Positions 1 to 6,887 of a stretch of DNA of 64,000 nt are shown piece after piece. The translations under genes and the position numbers were made by a program. Below the pieces are notes generated by a model. That model did no database searches, was not told the origin of the DNA, and saw only the letters and a list, made by a program, of their open reading frames with translations. This DNA is from an uncultured Prevotellaceae bacterium. Its GTDB lineage: Bacteria; Bacteroidota; Bacteroidia; Bacteroidales; Bacteroidaceae. Position 1 is the first letter of the stretch. Each line of letters starts with the position of its first letter. The stretch lies in the NCBI GenBank assembly GCA_902792635.1, contig CADBAG010000007.1:62001-126000 (forward strand). Direction: 5' to 3'.

Positions 1-390
1 AAGAATGAGCATGGGCGTTTGATGTATACTGGAAAGCGAGGTAAGACAGGTATAGAGTTCACTTTCCTCTTGCTTAAACCGGCCATTGCTATACTGCACA
101 AGTACCATGGTCATCTTCCTCTGCTTAGCAACGTCAAGTACAATCAGTACCTGAAGGTCGTCGCTCAGACCGCCGGTGTCGATAAGCCAATCACTACCCA
201 CTGGGCGCGCCATACAGGTGCAACGATGCTGCTTAATGCCGGCGTCGACATGGAGACAGTGGCTAAGATCCTTGGCCATTCATCGACAAAGATCACGCGT
301 TCCACCTATGCAAAACTTCTCGACGATACAGTGGCCAAAGAAATGATAAGGGCCGAGAGCAAACTACCCTCGGCCTCATCATCGCTATAG
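1..390 (+). CDS. Tyrosine recombinase (phage integrase), C-terminal part
   Basis: The open frame runs to the window edge, so the gene is 5' partial. The visible 130 residues hold the C-terminal catalytic half of a Bacteroidota phage/transposon-type tyrosine recombinase. Present are the KTG...F beta-hairpin lysine, the HWARHTGAT motif (H-x-x-R), the GH of ILGHSS, and the nucleophile tyrosine in TRSTYAKL. The first catalytic arginine must lie before position 1. The protein would integrate and excise the phage genome. Its stop codon (388-390) directly abuts the tape measure stop on the other strand (385-387), so the two genes converge with no space between them. The family call is sure; the target site cannot be seen. 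Confidence 0.93.
   Translation, partial: KNEHGRLMYTGKRGKTGIEFTFLLLKPAIAILHKYHGHLPLLSNVKYNQYLKVVAQTAGVDKPITTHWARHTGATMLLNAGVDMETVAKILGHSSTKITRSTYAKLLDDTVAKEMIRAESKLPSASSSL
351..375. terminator. Hairpin at the int / tape measure convergence
   Basis: Arms GGCCGAG (351-357) and CTCGGCC (369-375) form a perfect 7-bp stem with an 11-base loop, inside the last codons of the integrase and just beyond the tape measure stop. No clear T-run follows on either strand. It may help separate the two convergent transcripts; this is inference from position. Confidence 0.35.
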
Positions 391-3300
391 TATAATCTTA
401 GTTCTCTTTCCCGTCTTGGCCATCGTGCGCGACTTATTGGCGATCACTCCAATCAGTTTGTCACCATCGATGATGAACCGCACATCACCGCCGATATCGC
501 CTGCTGACATCACCGATGGGCGCGAGAACGTCGTATTTACCTTTGCTGACGTAGGTATGTTGATTCTAGGAGTCAACTGCCCGTCAGCAATGGCTAATAA
601 ACGATTCTGCTGCCTTCTATTGATCACCGCTTCCCCCGCATTACCACGGAATAGCAATTTATCGCCGGAAGAATACTTTCCATCCAGTATACCTCCGCCC
701 TGATAGCCTTTCAGCGTAGCTATAGTGCTGGCGACTATACCAAGACCAGATGCAACAGCGGCTACCCATCCCCATGGACCCAACTTTGCGCTCTCTGCGG
801 TATAAGTAGCAAATCCGAGCACAATCTGACCGATAGCGGCCATCACTGCACCCACTTTTGCAGCAGCTCCATTACCGCCGATCTGCTGAAGTGCACTACC
901 CATGGCAGCAAGTCCGGTTGCACCCGCTGCTGCATATCCGGCAACGGCATTGAAACTGTCGCCGGTTCCGTCTCCCTGCTTCTTTGCTTCCTTGCTTGCA
1001 GCAGCCACGCTTCTAAAGGCATTAACAACATCTACAACACTGTTGCCGATCTGCGAACCGGTACCGCCCCATTGCTGGGCAAGACTCTGGATGTTCTCCT
1101 TTGCCTTGTCAATGGCAGAGGTCTCCAATTCAAGCTTAACCGGCTTGATACCTTTGCCGAGTTTGCTCAGCTCCTTATTAATGCCATCTATGCGCTTTTT
1201 AGCCTCATCCTCGCTGATGATGCCTGCATCCAATAGACTCTGCACATTCGATGCCTTGTTCTGAGCATTGCGATAGCTCTGAATCTTATCGGCCTCCGAG
1301 CCTTTGGTGATATACGTCGGCTCTACATCGGCCTCGATGGTCAGCTCTCCCTTTGTGGCAATATCAATCTGTTTCTGAATATTGGCAATGTTGGCAGAAG
1401 CTGCTACGCGTGCCTCAACAGTGGTGGCATTATCCATCTGCTTCTGGGCGTCACGAAGTTTGTCTTGCAGTTGCTCTACGTAGCTCTTAACCTCCTTCTG
1501 CTCTGGCTGCTCAAGCCCAATCTTCACCTTGAGGGCTTTGCTCTTACCCTCAAGAGCTTTATACTGCTTCTGAAGAGATTCTGCAGTGGATTCGTTATTC
1601 GTGGCATAGATCTTCTTTCTCAGGGCGCTCATCTGCTGGTCATACCAGTCAAGGGATCCCTTTAGAGCCTTCTTATCTGCATCCGTGTTGGTATTAGTAG
1701 TGTGACCACCGCCCGAGTTCCGTGCGGAGCCGCCCTCGGCTCCGGCCCCCGTTCTGCTCTGATAAGGCCTCAGGCCTTTGTTGGCTCTTGCTGCTGCCGA
1801 AGCAGACCGCTTATTCAAGTTGCGCACTCTCTGTCGTGAAGCATTGAGTGCGCGCTCATCAGCCTGAGTAGCCTTACTCGTTACCTTTATACCGCCGTTG
1901 TCAACAAGGGCGTCCACCGCCAAATCCTCTCCGGTTTTCCCTGTATGGTGTTGATTCTTGTAGTTTCGTTTATCGCGCTGACGATCCTTGCTTACCTTAT
2001 CCTCAAGCTCAAGAGCCTTCTGCATCTCCTGCTCAGCCATAGCCGCAGCTGCCGCAGCCTCAGCACGTGCATACATGGCGTCCTGCACGCTCTTTGTGTT
2101 ATTCACGAAGAAGTTCTCAGCCTGGCTTACTCCGTCGATGCCAACACCCAACTGCTTAAAGGCGTCCTGGTTGTCTTTGATAAACTTGTTCTTCTCATGC
2201 ACACTCTTGAGCGACTTCCATTTCTCCTGTAATTCCTGGTACTTTGTGAGCACGGGCGCAAGAGCCTGTTGGCGCTGCTGATCAAAGGAGTTGCCCGTTC
2301 TCTCCATCTGCTGACCGAACTTCTCAGATGCGTCACTACTCTTTGCGAAATGCTCGACAAGCTTCTCCAGTCCGATACTCAGACCCGTTATGGCTGCACC
2401 GATAATAGTAGAGGTTAGCAACCCTCGAAGCGCCCATTTCAAGGTCGTTGCGCCAATAGCCGCACCATTGAACGCCGCAGTGACTGCGTTTGTCATGGCA
2501 GTTGTCATCACCGATCGAGCATTCCACGCTGCTGTAGCTATGGAAGTTAATCCAATAACACGGGAAAGACCCATGATAGCAGCTCTCAGCTGACCAATAC
2601 CGCCCAACGCGAGCCCCACCTGTGCCATTTGGTTCATCAGTCCTTGAAATGGAGCAATGGCCTTACCAATGGCGACCTCAATGCCAGCGAAAGCCATCTG
2701 TGCTTTCTTCACCTGACCTGCGTCAGTCTTAGCCAGTTCGGCATTCATGTTACCCACGTTGTCAGTGATCGCTTGAGCCAAAGTAGAGGCCCTGGTGTAT
2801 TCGTCGCCCGTCTTGATAAGCTCTTTCTGATGATCAGTGAGTGTGATACCCACACGTGTAAGCGCACCGACATTACCCATCAATGCCTTACCCATGAGGT
2901 TAGCCACACCTACCGCATCCTCGCTTGTCGCATTCAGCCCTTTCTGCTGTGCAAGCAAGTTGTTCATTGCCGGTAGTAATGTCTGAAGAGTCTGTCGCTG
3001 ACTGGCGAATGTGGCTAATTGCTGCAAGCCGCTCTTTTGTACAGTGCCGCTGACAATGCCCAATTTCGTTTGTGCTGCAACAGAGTCATTGATAGCTGCC
3101 GTATCTGCCTCTGTAGCCCCCATACGCTGCCGCATGATGGTGGTCAGCTTGGTTTGCACCTCTGTCGCAGAATTGGCCTTGGCAACGTATCCCCCCATAA
3201 CACCGCTCAATGTACTGAGAGAATCGCTGATATTGGTATAAACCCTTGCCACCTGATTGAAGCGAATAAGAGCATCACCTAAGCGCTGACTGCCTGTTCG

Positions 3301-3408
3301 GGCAGCCATAAGATTACGCTGAAGCTCTTTCACGCTCTGCGATGCTTGGACGACAACATTCCTGCCGTCAATATTCAACCTAATGTTAAATTTTATGTCC
3401 TTTGCCAT
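385..3408 (-). CDS. Phage tail tape measure protein
   Basis: This 1007-residue protein is the longest in the phage. It follows the tail assembly chaperones in the minus-strand order, as tape measure genes do. It is rich in Ala, Gln and Lys, with long predicted helices. Hydrophobic stretches lie near residues 265-350 (including AAITGLSIGL) and 855-905 (AAIGQIVLGFATYT, then a GWVAAVASGLGIVAS stretch). The C-terminal GEAVINRRQ segment resembles the end of many tape measure proteins. It would set tail length and assist DNA passage through the membrane. A palindromic element lies in frame at 1717-1744 and encodes a Gly/Ser-rich linker. The unrelated plus-strand gene 3479-3715 separates it from the gp10-like gene. 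Confidence 0.88.
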   Translation of the reverse strand: MAKDIKFNIRLNIDGRNVVVQASQSVKELQRNLMAARTGSQRLGDALIRFNQVARVYTNISDSLSTLSGVMGGYVAKANSATEVQTKLTTIMRQRMGATEADTAAINDSVAAQTKLGIVSGTVQKSGLQQLATFASQRQTLQTLLPAMNNLLAQQKGLNATSEDAVGVANLMGKALMGNVGALTRVGITLTDHQKELIKTGDEYTRASTLAQAITDNVGNMNAELAKTDAGQVKKAQMAFAGIEVAIGKAIAPFQGLMNQMAQVGLALGGIGQLRAAIMGLSRVIGLTSIATAAWNARSVMTTAMTNAVTAAFNGAAIGATTLKWALRGLLTSTIIGAAITGLSIGLEKLVEHFAKSSDASEKFGQQMERTGNSFDQQRQQALAPVLTKYQELQEKWKSLKSVHEKNKFIKDNQDAFKQLGVGIDGVSQAENFFVNNTKSVQDAMYARAEAAAAAAMAEQEMQKALELEDKVSKDRQRDKRNYKNQHHTGKTGEDLAVDALVDNGGIKVTSKATQADERALNASRQRVRNLNKRSASAAARANKGLRPYQSRTGAGAEGGSARNSGGGHTTNTNTDADKKALKGSLDWYDQQMSALRKKIYATNNESTAESLQKQYKALEGKSKALKVKIGLEQPEQKEVKSYVEQLQDKLRDAQKQMDNATTVEARVAASANIANIQKQIDIATKGELTIEADVEPTYITKGSEADKIQSYRNAQNKASNVQSLLDAGIISEDEAKKRIDGINKELSKLGKGIKPVKLELETSAIDKAKENIQSLAQQWGGTGSQIGNSVVDVVNAFRSVAAASKEAKKQGDGTGDSFNAVAGYAAAGATGLAAMGSALQQIGGNGAAAKVGAVMAAIGQIVLGFATYTAESAKLGPWGWVAAVASGLGIVASTIATLKGYQGGGILDGKYSSGDKLLFRGNAGEAVINRRQQNRLLAIADGQLTPRINIPTSAKVNTTFSRPSVMSAGDIGGDVRFIIDGDKLIGVIANKSRTMAKTGKRTKIIL
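1717..1744 (+). repeat. Type I palindromic element, in-frame in tape measure gene
   Basis: GTTCCGTG is followed by CGGAGCCG-CCCT-CGGCTCCG, a perfect 8-bp stem. The stem differs in sequence from other copies but keeps full pairing. On the minus strand it encodes part of a Gly/Ser-rich linker (AEGGSARN). Confidence 0.75.
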
Positions 3409-3449
3409 ATCTTTTCTTATTTCGTGACAATATTATTGCTACTTATTTC

Positions 3450-3457
3450 TATCTTTG
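3450..3457 (+). promoter_or_regulatory. Bacteroidota -7 box for the 3479 gene
   Basis: TATCTTTG matches TAnnTTTG and lies 21 bases before the ATG at 3479. A clear TTTG at the usual -33 distance is not seen. The box overlaps an in-frame TTG at 3455, which argues for the ATG as the true start. Confidence 0.5.
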
Positions 3458-3478
3458 CGTTACAAAAGTAAACGTCTT

Positions 3479-3715
3479 ATGAGTAGGAAGTCTGAAGAAA
3501 GAAGAATGAAGTGGAAGAAAATTAACCTAATAGCTTCATGTATATTAGGAGTAATCCTTATAGCAGACATTCTCGTATGTCTCGCAGCAGCCACCTTCGG
3601 CAAGACGGAGGTTGCCGTTTACGCCTTCCTGGCACTTTTCGTTATCGTACCTCCATTAACAGGACTTGCAGCCAGAAACATAGATTTTTCATCTTTCCCT
3701 TGGTTCGTAGATTGA
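3479..3715 (+). CDS. Small membrane protein, possible phage moron
   Basis: This 78-residue protein has a charged N-terminus (SRKSEERRMKWKK) and two hydrophobic segments: residues about 16-36 (INLIASCILGVILIADILVC and on) and 44-63 (VAVYAFLALFVIVPPLTGLA). It is probably an inner membrane protein. It is the only plus-strand gene between the tape measure and the gp10-like gene and has its own -7 box, which is the classic arrangement of a moron expressed from the prophage. Its stop abuts the stop of the convergent minus-strand gene at 3716. I recognise no family. Superinfection exclusion or another lysogen trait is possible but unproven. The ATG at 3479 is chosen because the earlier TTG falls inside the promoter box. 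Confidence 0.68.
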   Translation: MSRKSEERRMKWKKINLIASCILGVILIADILVCLAAATFGKTEVAVYAFLALFVIVPPLTGLAARNIDFSSFPWFVD

Positions 3716-4273
3716 CTACAATCCTATTTTCTGTGCTCTTTTCCAAGCCGCTGCCTCGACTTCGCTTTGCAGATCATTTTCCACAAAGCTTATCGATTGA
3801 GCCTCAGCACGGTCTATGATATCATATCGCGGCATCCTTCCTCGATATGCTCCCCTTCTTCTCTTATGACCACTGTTCTTATGACCGTCCCAGTTAGTGC
3901 GGCCACGTACGGCAGTGCCCTCCGTTGCCCACATGAGTACAGGTTTGGTAGCTCCAGCCGAATTGGTATACTGTGCGCCACGTCTTCCCCTGGCTCTTGC
4001 ATCCACCATGAAGCCGCCACCACGGCTATAGACATGCACCTTCGCCGATGCACCCACCGCAGCGCCGTGCCTCAGCGTACTCCCCGCATGAGGGCCGCCC
4101 GAAGCAGTAGCACTTGCAGCCACTTCCTCCACGATCTTCTTCACCTTCTTGCCCTCCTTCCTATAGGCAGACTTGAGGGTAAGCTTCAGCTGGTGTGCGT
4201 CCATGGCACGGAGCACATCCATAAAGTCTTTGCCATCATAGGGATGACTCTCATCGTATACCGTCTCGTTCAT
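3716..4273 (-). CDS. HK97 gp10-like / neck or minor tail protein
   Basis: This 185-residue basic protein starts with a helical segment (LKLTLKSAYRKEGKKVKKIVEEVAAS), followed by a Gly/Arg-rich beta region (VHVYSRGGGFMVDARARGRRG). The overall pattern resembles HK97 gp10-like tail completion proteins of Bacteroides phages. It begins two bases after the tail chaperone stop (4276) and lies before the tape measure, later in the order than gp10 genes usually are. The assignment rests on gene context and general pattern, so an alternative minor tail role is possible. Confidence 0.5.
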   Translation of the reverse strand: MNETVYDESHPYDGKDFMDVLRAMDAHQLKLTLKSAYRKEGKKVKKIVEEVAASATASGGPHAGSTLRHGAAVGASAKVHVYSRGGGFMVDARARGRRGAQYTNSAGATKPVLMWATEGTAVRGRTNWDGHKNSGHKRRRGAYRGRMPRYDIIDRAEAQSISFVENDLQSEVEAAAWKRAQKIGL

Positions 4274-4275
4274 AT

Positions 4276-4659
4276 CTATTCAAGTTTTACTCGTTTTAAG
4301 AGTTTCTCAAGGTTCTCTTTCGCCTCTTCTTTCGTCTCTACGTGCCCATGGTTCTGTGCAGTGCCCTTTAGGGCACTGTCTTTCTTATCCCAGGGCAACG
4401 GCAGCACGCTCTCCGGTTTCACCCCTCCCTTCGACCATGGAGCGAGATTCAGACACCCTATGATCCTTGCCCGCTCCCATGCTCCCCGCTCCTGGTTGTC
4501 ATCATGCAGGGAAATGGCATCGACGACCTTCTGAAACTCAAAAGGCGTCAGCAGACAAAAGTCCTCGAACCTCAGTCTGCCAACGCCCAATGCCCAGCCC
4601 AATAGCTCTTCTATTGTCTGCCTGTCGTCAGAATCGACTACGCTTTTTTTCCTCGTCAT
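4276..4659 (-). CDS. Tail assembly chaperone, second part (gpT-like)
   Basis: The protein has about 127 residues if started at the ATG at 4659; the same frame stays open upstream to 4728. The sequence has the typical chaperone features LTPFEFQKVVDA and WERARIIG followed by PLPWD. It overlaps the first chaperone frame (4628-4975) and is read in the +1/-2 frame relative to it. The overlap contains a run of seven adenines (4644-4650, minus strand) in GAA-AAA-AAG. A frameshift product equivalent to lambda gpGT is therefore likely, though translation restart at 4659 is also possible. A palindromic element (4351-4378) is inserted in frame near the C-terminus, encoding SALKGTAQN. Confidence 0.78.
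   Translation of the reverse strand: MTRKKSVVDSDDRQTIEELLGWALGVGRLRFEDFCLLTPFEFQKVVDAISLHDDNQERGAWERARIIGCLNLAPWSKGGVKPESVLPLPWDKKDSALKGTAQNHGHVETKEEAKENLEKLLKRVKLE
4351..4378 (+). repeat. Type I palindromic element, in-frame in tail chaperone gene
   Basis: GTTCTGTG is followed by CAGTGCCC-TTTA-GGGCACTG, a perfect 8-bp stem. Compared with the commonest copy, both arms are changed so that pairing is kept. It is read in frame on the minus strand as ALKGTAQN. Confidence 0.82.
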
Positions 4660-4975
4660 CAGTGAGAAGCAACTCAGAGAGGCGCGCAAGCTCCTCCCCG
4701 TCGATATGATCTGCGAAGTCCTGCACATCCTCGAAAGGAAATTCCTTTATCTCGCGTCTGCATGCCGACTGGCTGCAAGCATAGAGATACACAGCGAAAT
4801 CGGAAAGGCCGTTGCTCATCTCTGTCGTGTCTCTTCCGGTGATATTCTTGAATGTGAGCGCTGCGCCCATGGTAAAGTAGCAAGGGTACTCCTTGCCGTC
4901 AATCTTCACAGTAAGCCGTTTTGTGACTTCCTCCATGGCTTTCTGCATATTTCCTGATTTTGTCTCTTTCTTCAT
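4628..4975 (-). CDS. Tail assembly chaperone, first part (gpG-like)
   Basis: This 115-residue protein contains a core typical of the N-terminal tail chaperone (EYPCYFTMGAALTFKNITGRD) and an acidic C-terminus (SELLLTDDEEKKRSRF). It lies between the major tail tube gene and the tape measure, as expected for the gpG part of the G/GT pair that guides tape measure folding. Its end overlaps the next frame by 32 bases past the ATG at 4659 and includes the A7 run at 4644-4650 proposed as the frameshift site. Confidence 0.78.
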   Translation of the reverse strand: MKKETKSGNMQKAMEEVTKRLTVKIDGKEYPCYFTMGAALTFKNITGRDTTEMSNGLSDFAVYLYACSQSACRREIKEFPFEDVQDFADHIDGEELARLSELLLTDDEEKKRSRF

Positions 4976-5020
4976 ATCTTTTTTTTTGTTTATTGATTAC
5001 GCTCTGTCTCATGACTAAAA

Positions 5021-5061
5021 GAGGGGCGACGCCTCAGCATCTTTACCTCGACGCGCCCCTC
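5021..5061. terminator. Hairpin between tail tube and tail chaperone genes
   Basis: Arms GAGGGGCG (5021-5028) and CGCCCCTC (5054-5061) pair perfectly across a 25-base loop. No U-run follows closely on the minus strand. The position after the highly expressed tail tube gene suggests partial termination or transcript protection, by inference. Confidence 0.4.
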
Positions 5062-5094
5062 AGACATGAAGATTCAGAGCGGATGTCTGTTATA

Positions 5095-5122
5095 GTTCTG
5101 TGCGCTGCCGCCCTCGGCGGCG
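5095..5122 (+). repeat. Type I palindromic element, just after tail tube stop
   Basis: GTTCTGTGC is followed by an imperfect palindrome with core GCCGCC-CTC-GGCGGC. On the minus strand it begins a few bases after the stop codon of the tail tube gene at 5127. Confidence 0.72.
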
Positions 5123-5126
5123 AGAT

Positions 5127-5681
5127 CTAAGCCGTCACCTTACCGGGATAAGTGTCAGGCTCACCGTCGTTCTCGAGATCGATGGTCCATGTTGCATCGT
5201 CCTGAGCCGGATTCGTCTCCTCGATGGCGGTGATGACAAACTTACCCTTCAGATAAGGAGCGGTATCACTGCCACGCTTGAATGCCTGCAGGTCTACGCT
5301 CTGACCCTTGCCCCAGAGAGCTGCACACTCCTCGAAGCCGTTCTCTGTGGCCTTATAGAAGCGGAAGCCCTCAGCATGAGCCGTGATGCTCATCTTTGTG
5401 ACGCCCTTGCTTGTGAAGAGAGCCTTCTTCTTTGCAGCAGTGGCCACTGGTTTGACGGCACGCTCCTTCGTCTCTGAGTTGTACTGGATATTATGGGTAG
5501 AGCACCGCGCGATGCAGCCGCCTCCTACGTTCAGCAGGATGTCGGAGCCGTTCTCATAGTCCCCGGTCTCCGTGGTTGTGCTCGAGCTCGTTCCGGTGCC
5601 ACCGTCAGCCATCTTTCGGTTTGCACCGATGATGTCAGGCGCCATACCTGCTACATGATTGATAACACTTTTTACAAACAT
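5127..5681 (-). CDS. Major tail tube protein
   Basis: This 184-residue protein lies between the tail terminator and the tail chaperones. It contains beta-rich segments such as GKFVITAIEETNPAQDDATWTIDLEND, which is typical of tube proteins. It would stack as hexamers to form the tail tube. Its N-terminus (MFVKSVINHVAG) and a Ser/Thr/Gly-rich linker near residues 26-38 precede the main domain. It is followed by two hairpins (5095-5122 and 5021-5061) that may cap the transcript. The assignment comes from size, context and fold-like pattern rather than a clear motif. Confidence 0.75.
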   Translation of the reverse strand: MFVKSVINHVAGMAPDIIGANRKMADGGTGTSSSTTTETGDYENGSDILLNVGGGCIARCSTHNIQYNSETKERAVKPVATAAKKKALFTSKGVTKMSITAHAEGFRFYKATENGFEECAALWGKGQSVDLQAFKRGSDTAPYLKGKFVITAIEETNPAQDDATWTIDLENDGEPDTYPGKVTA

Positions 5682-5712
5682 ATTATGGAAAAATTAAGTT
5701 ACTTAAATACTC

Positions 5713-5740
5713 GTTCTGTGCGCTGCCCTTTAGGGCAGCG
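5713..5740 (+). repeat. Type I palindromic element, just after tail terminator stop
   Basis: GTTCTGTG is followed by CGCTGCCC-TTTA-GGGCAGCG, the consensus form. On the minus strand it starts six bases after the stop at 5746. Confidence 0.85.
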
Positions 5741-5745
5741 TCAGC

Positions 5746-6183
5746 TTATCCTTCTCCCCATGCCTTGCATGAGAACTGAAGTTTCTGTACATAGCAGTCA
5801 AGATCCAAATCGTAGAATTCATCCACGTCCCTCAAAAGGAACTGACTGCCGGTGATACTTTTGCCATCCTCGAGTTTCAGGCTCTTGGTCCTGGAACCTG
5901 ACTCGATTGCAGATCTGACAGCTTCTGACACTCCTACACACTGGCTATAGGTCTTGGCGCAGCTCTCAATGGTGAATGTCACCTCATCCATCCCCTGGTT
6001 GTTCTTTACGGGAATATTCAGCGTACTGCCCGTATTGAAGAGAATGAACGGATACCCTTTCTCCGCATTCCTGTTATAACAAGGCTGGATAGTCTTCACA
6101 CCCAGCCCCATTACCTCTGTGCTCTGCGAAAGGATGCTGTACAAAAGCAGTCCTATGCTAAGACCTGTTACTGGTGTACTCAT
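5746..6183 (-). CDS. Tail terminator / tail completion protein
   Basis: This 145-residue protein lies between the head closure gene and the tail tube gene, the usual place of the tail terminator. The sequence starts with a helix-forming segment (GLSIGLLLYSILSQSTEV) and has PFILFNTGSTLNIP and VTFTIESCAKTYSQC segments. This is similar in layout to DUF3168-type terminators, which stop tube growth and join the tail to the head. The next gene upstream begins four bases away. A consensus palindromic element follows its stop. Confidence rests mainly on position and size. Confidence 0.65.
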   Translation of the reverse strand: MSTPVTGLSIGLLLYSILSQSTEVMGLGVKTIQPCYNRNAEKGYPFILFNTGSTLNIPVKNNQGMDEVTFTIESCAKTYSQCVGVSEAVRSAIESGSRTKSLKLEDGKSITGSQFLLRDVDEFYDLDLDCYVQKLQFSCKAWGEG

Positions 6184-6186
6184 GGC

Positions 6187-6525
6187 TTATTGATTGATTC
6201 TGTTGCACTTGAACGATACGATATCCTTTATCCGGCTGTCTGAAGTGATGCCTATAGACTCCACGCGGTAATCATGGCCTCGCCACCTCAGGATGGTGCC
6301 ATCGGAGATCTTACCGCTGCTCATCAGGTACCACCGCCCCATAAACACGACGTCATAATCCTGCACGCTTACGCCCTCTACCTGCTTATAGCTGCCCGAT
6401 AGGGAGTTGACGCCAAGATAGACCGTGCCGCTCTCCGTAAGGCTCTCTTCCTCCTCGCCGAAGCCGTTCTTCTTGACCGACTTCTTAAGGATAGTGACAG
6501 TTTCTGTAAGTTTCCCGGATTTCAT
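6187..6525 (-). CDS. Head-tail adaptor (head closure) protein
   Basis: This 112-residue protein matches the head closure family. It starts with MKSGKLTETVTILK, has a central GTVYLGVNSLSG and ends with DGTILRWRGHDYRVESI. It is the expected second connector after the gp6-like protein encoded just upstream (one base away). It would seal the portal channel and bind the tail. It is part of the tightly packed 8808-to-3716 morphogenesis operon. Confidence 0.8.
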   Translation of the reverse strand: MKSGKLTETVTILKKSVKKNGFGEEEESLTESGTVYLGVNSLSGSYKQVEGVSVQDYDVVFMGRWYLMSSGKISDGTILRWRGHDYRVESIGITSDSRIKDIVSFKCNRINQ

Positions 6526-6526
6526 A

Positions 6527-6829
6527 TCAGTAATTCTTCAGCTGATCGATAAGCATCTTGAAGGCCTTAGTCTCTACCATGGTGCCCACTGTCTCGCTCT
6601 CCCTATTCTCAAAAAGATCTGCGGCAAGCATCATGATGACACACTTACCTTTCTCCACAAGAGCCTCATCGGATGACGTGAATACGGAATCTCCGTTCTG
6701 ACCATCATCGATGTGGGTACGTACGGCATTCTCGGCAGTCATCAGGGCGCGCTTGATCTCGTTGTCCTGGGTCGTGTCATCCTGCTCAATACGCAGATGC
6801 TCTTTCATATCGTCAAGTGTAACTAACAT
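6527..6829 (-). CDS. Head-tail connector (gp6-like) protein
   Basis: This 100-residue, mostly helical protein begins MLVTLDDMKEHLRIEQDD, the signature opening of gp6-like connectors (VTLEEAKEHLRID type), and continues with helices typical of the family. It forms a ring under the portal. It lies between the major capsid and head closure genes as expected. Confidence 0.85.
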   Translation of the reverse strand: MLVTLDDMKEHLRIEQDDTTQDNEIKRALMTAENAVRTHIDDGQNGDSVFTSSDEALVEKGKCVIMMLAADLFENRESETVGTMVETKAFKMLIDQLKNY

Positions 6830-6859
6830 CTTTTGCTGTCTTGTTTGTACTTAACAAGC

Positions 6860-6886
6860 AGCCCCTTATTGGGGACTGCTTTTTTA
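6860..6886. terminator. Hairpin downstream of the major capsid gene
   Basis: Pairing GCAG...CTGC and CCCC...GGGG encloses a TTATT loop, with one unpaired base. On the plus strand a T6 run follows; on the minus strand no T-run follows. It lies right after the capsid stop at 6888, where it may stabilise or partly terminate the capsid mRNA. Confidence 0.45.
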
Positions 6887-6887
6887 C

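Noticed and set aside
5713-5740. Palindromic elements as ordinary intrinsic terminators
   Set aside because: They lack a following T-run on the transcribed strand, occur inside coding sequence, and keep one genomic orientation irrespective of gene direction.
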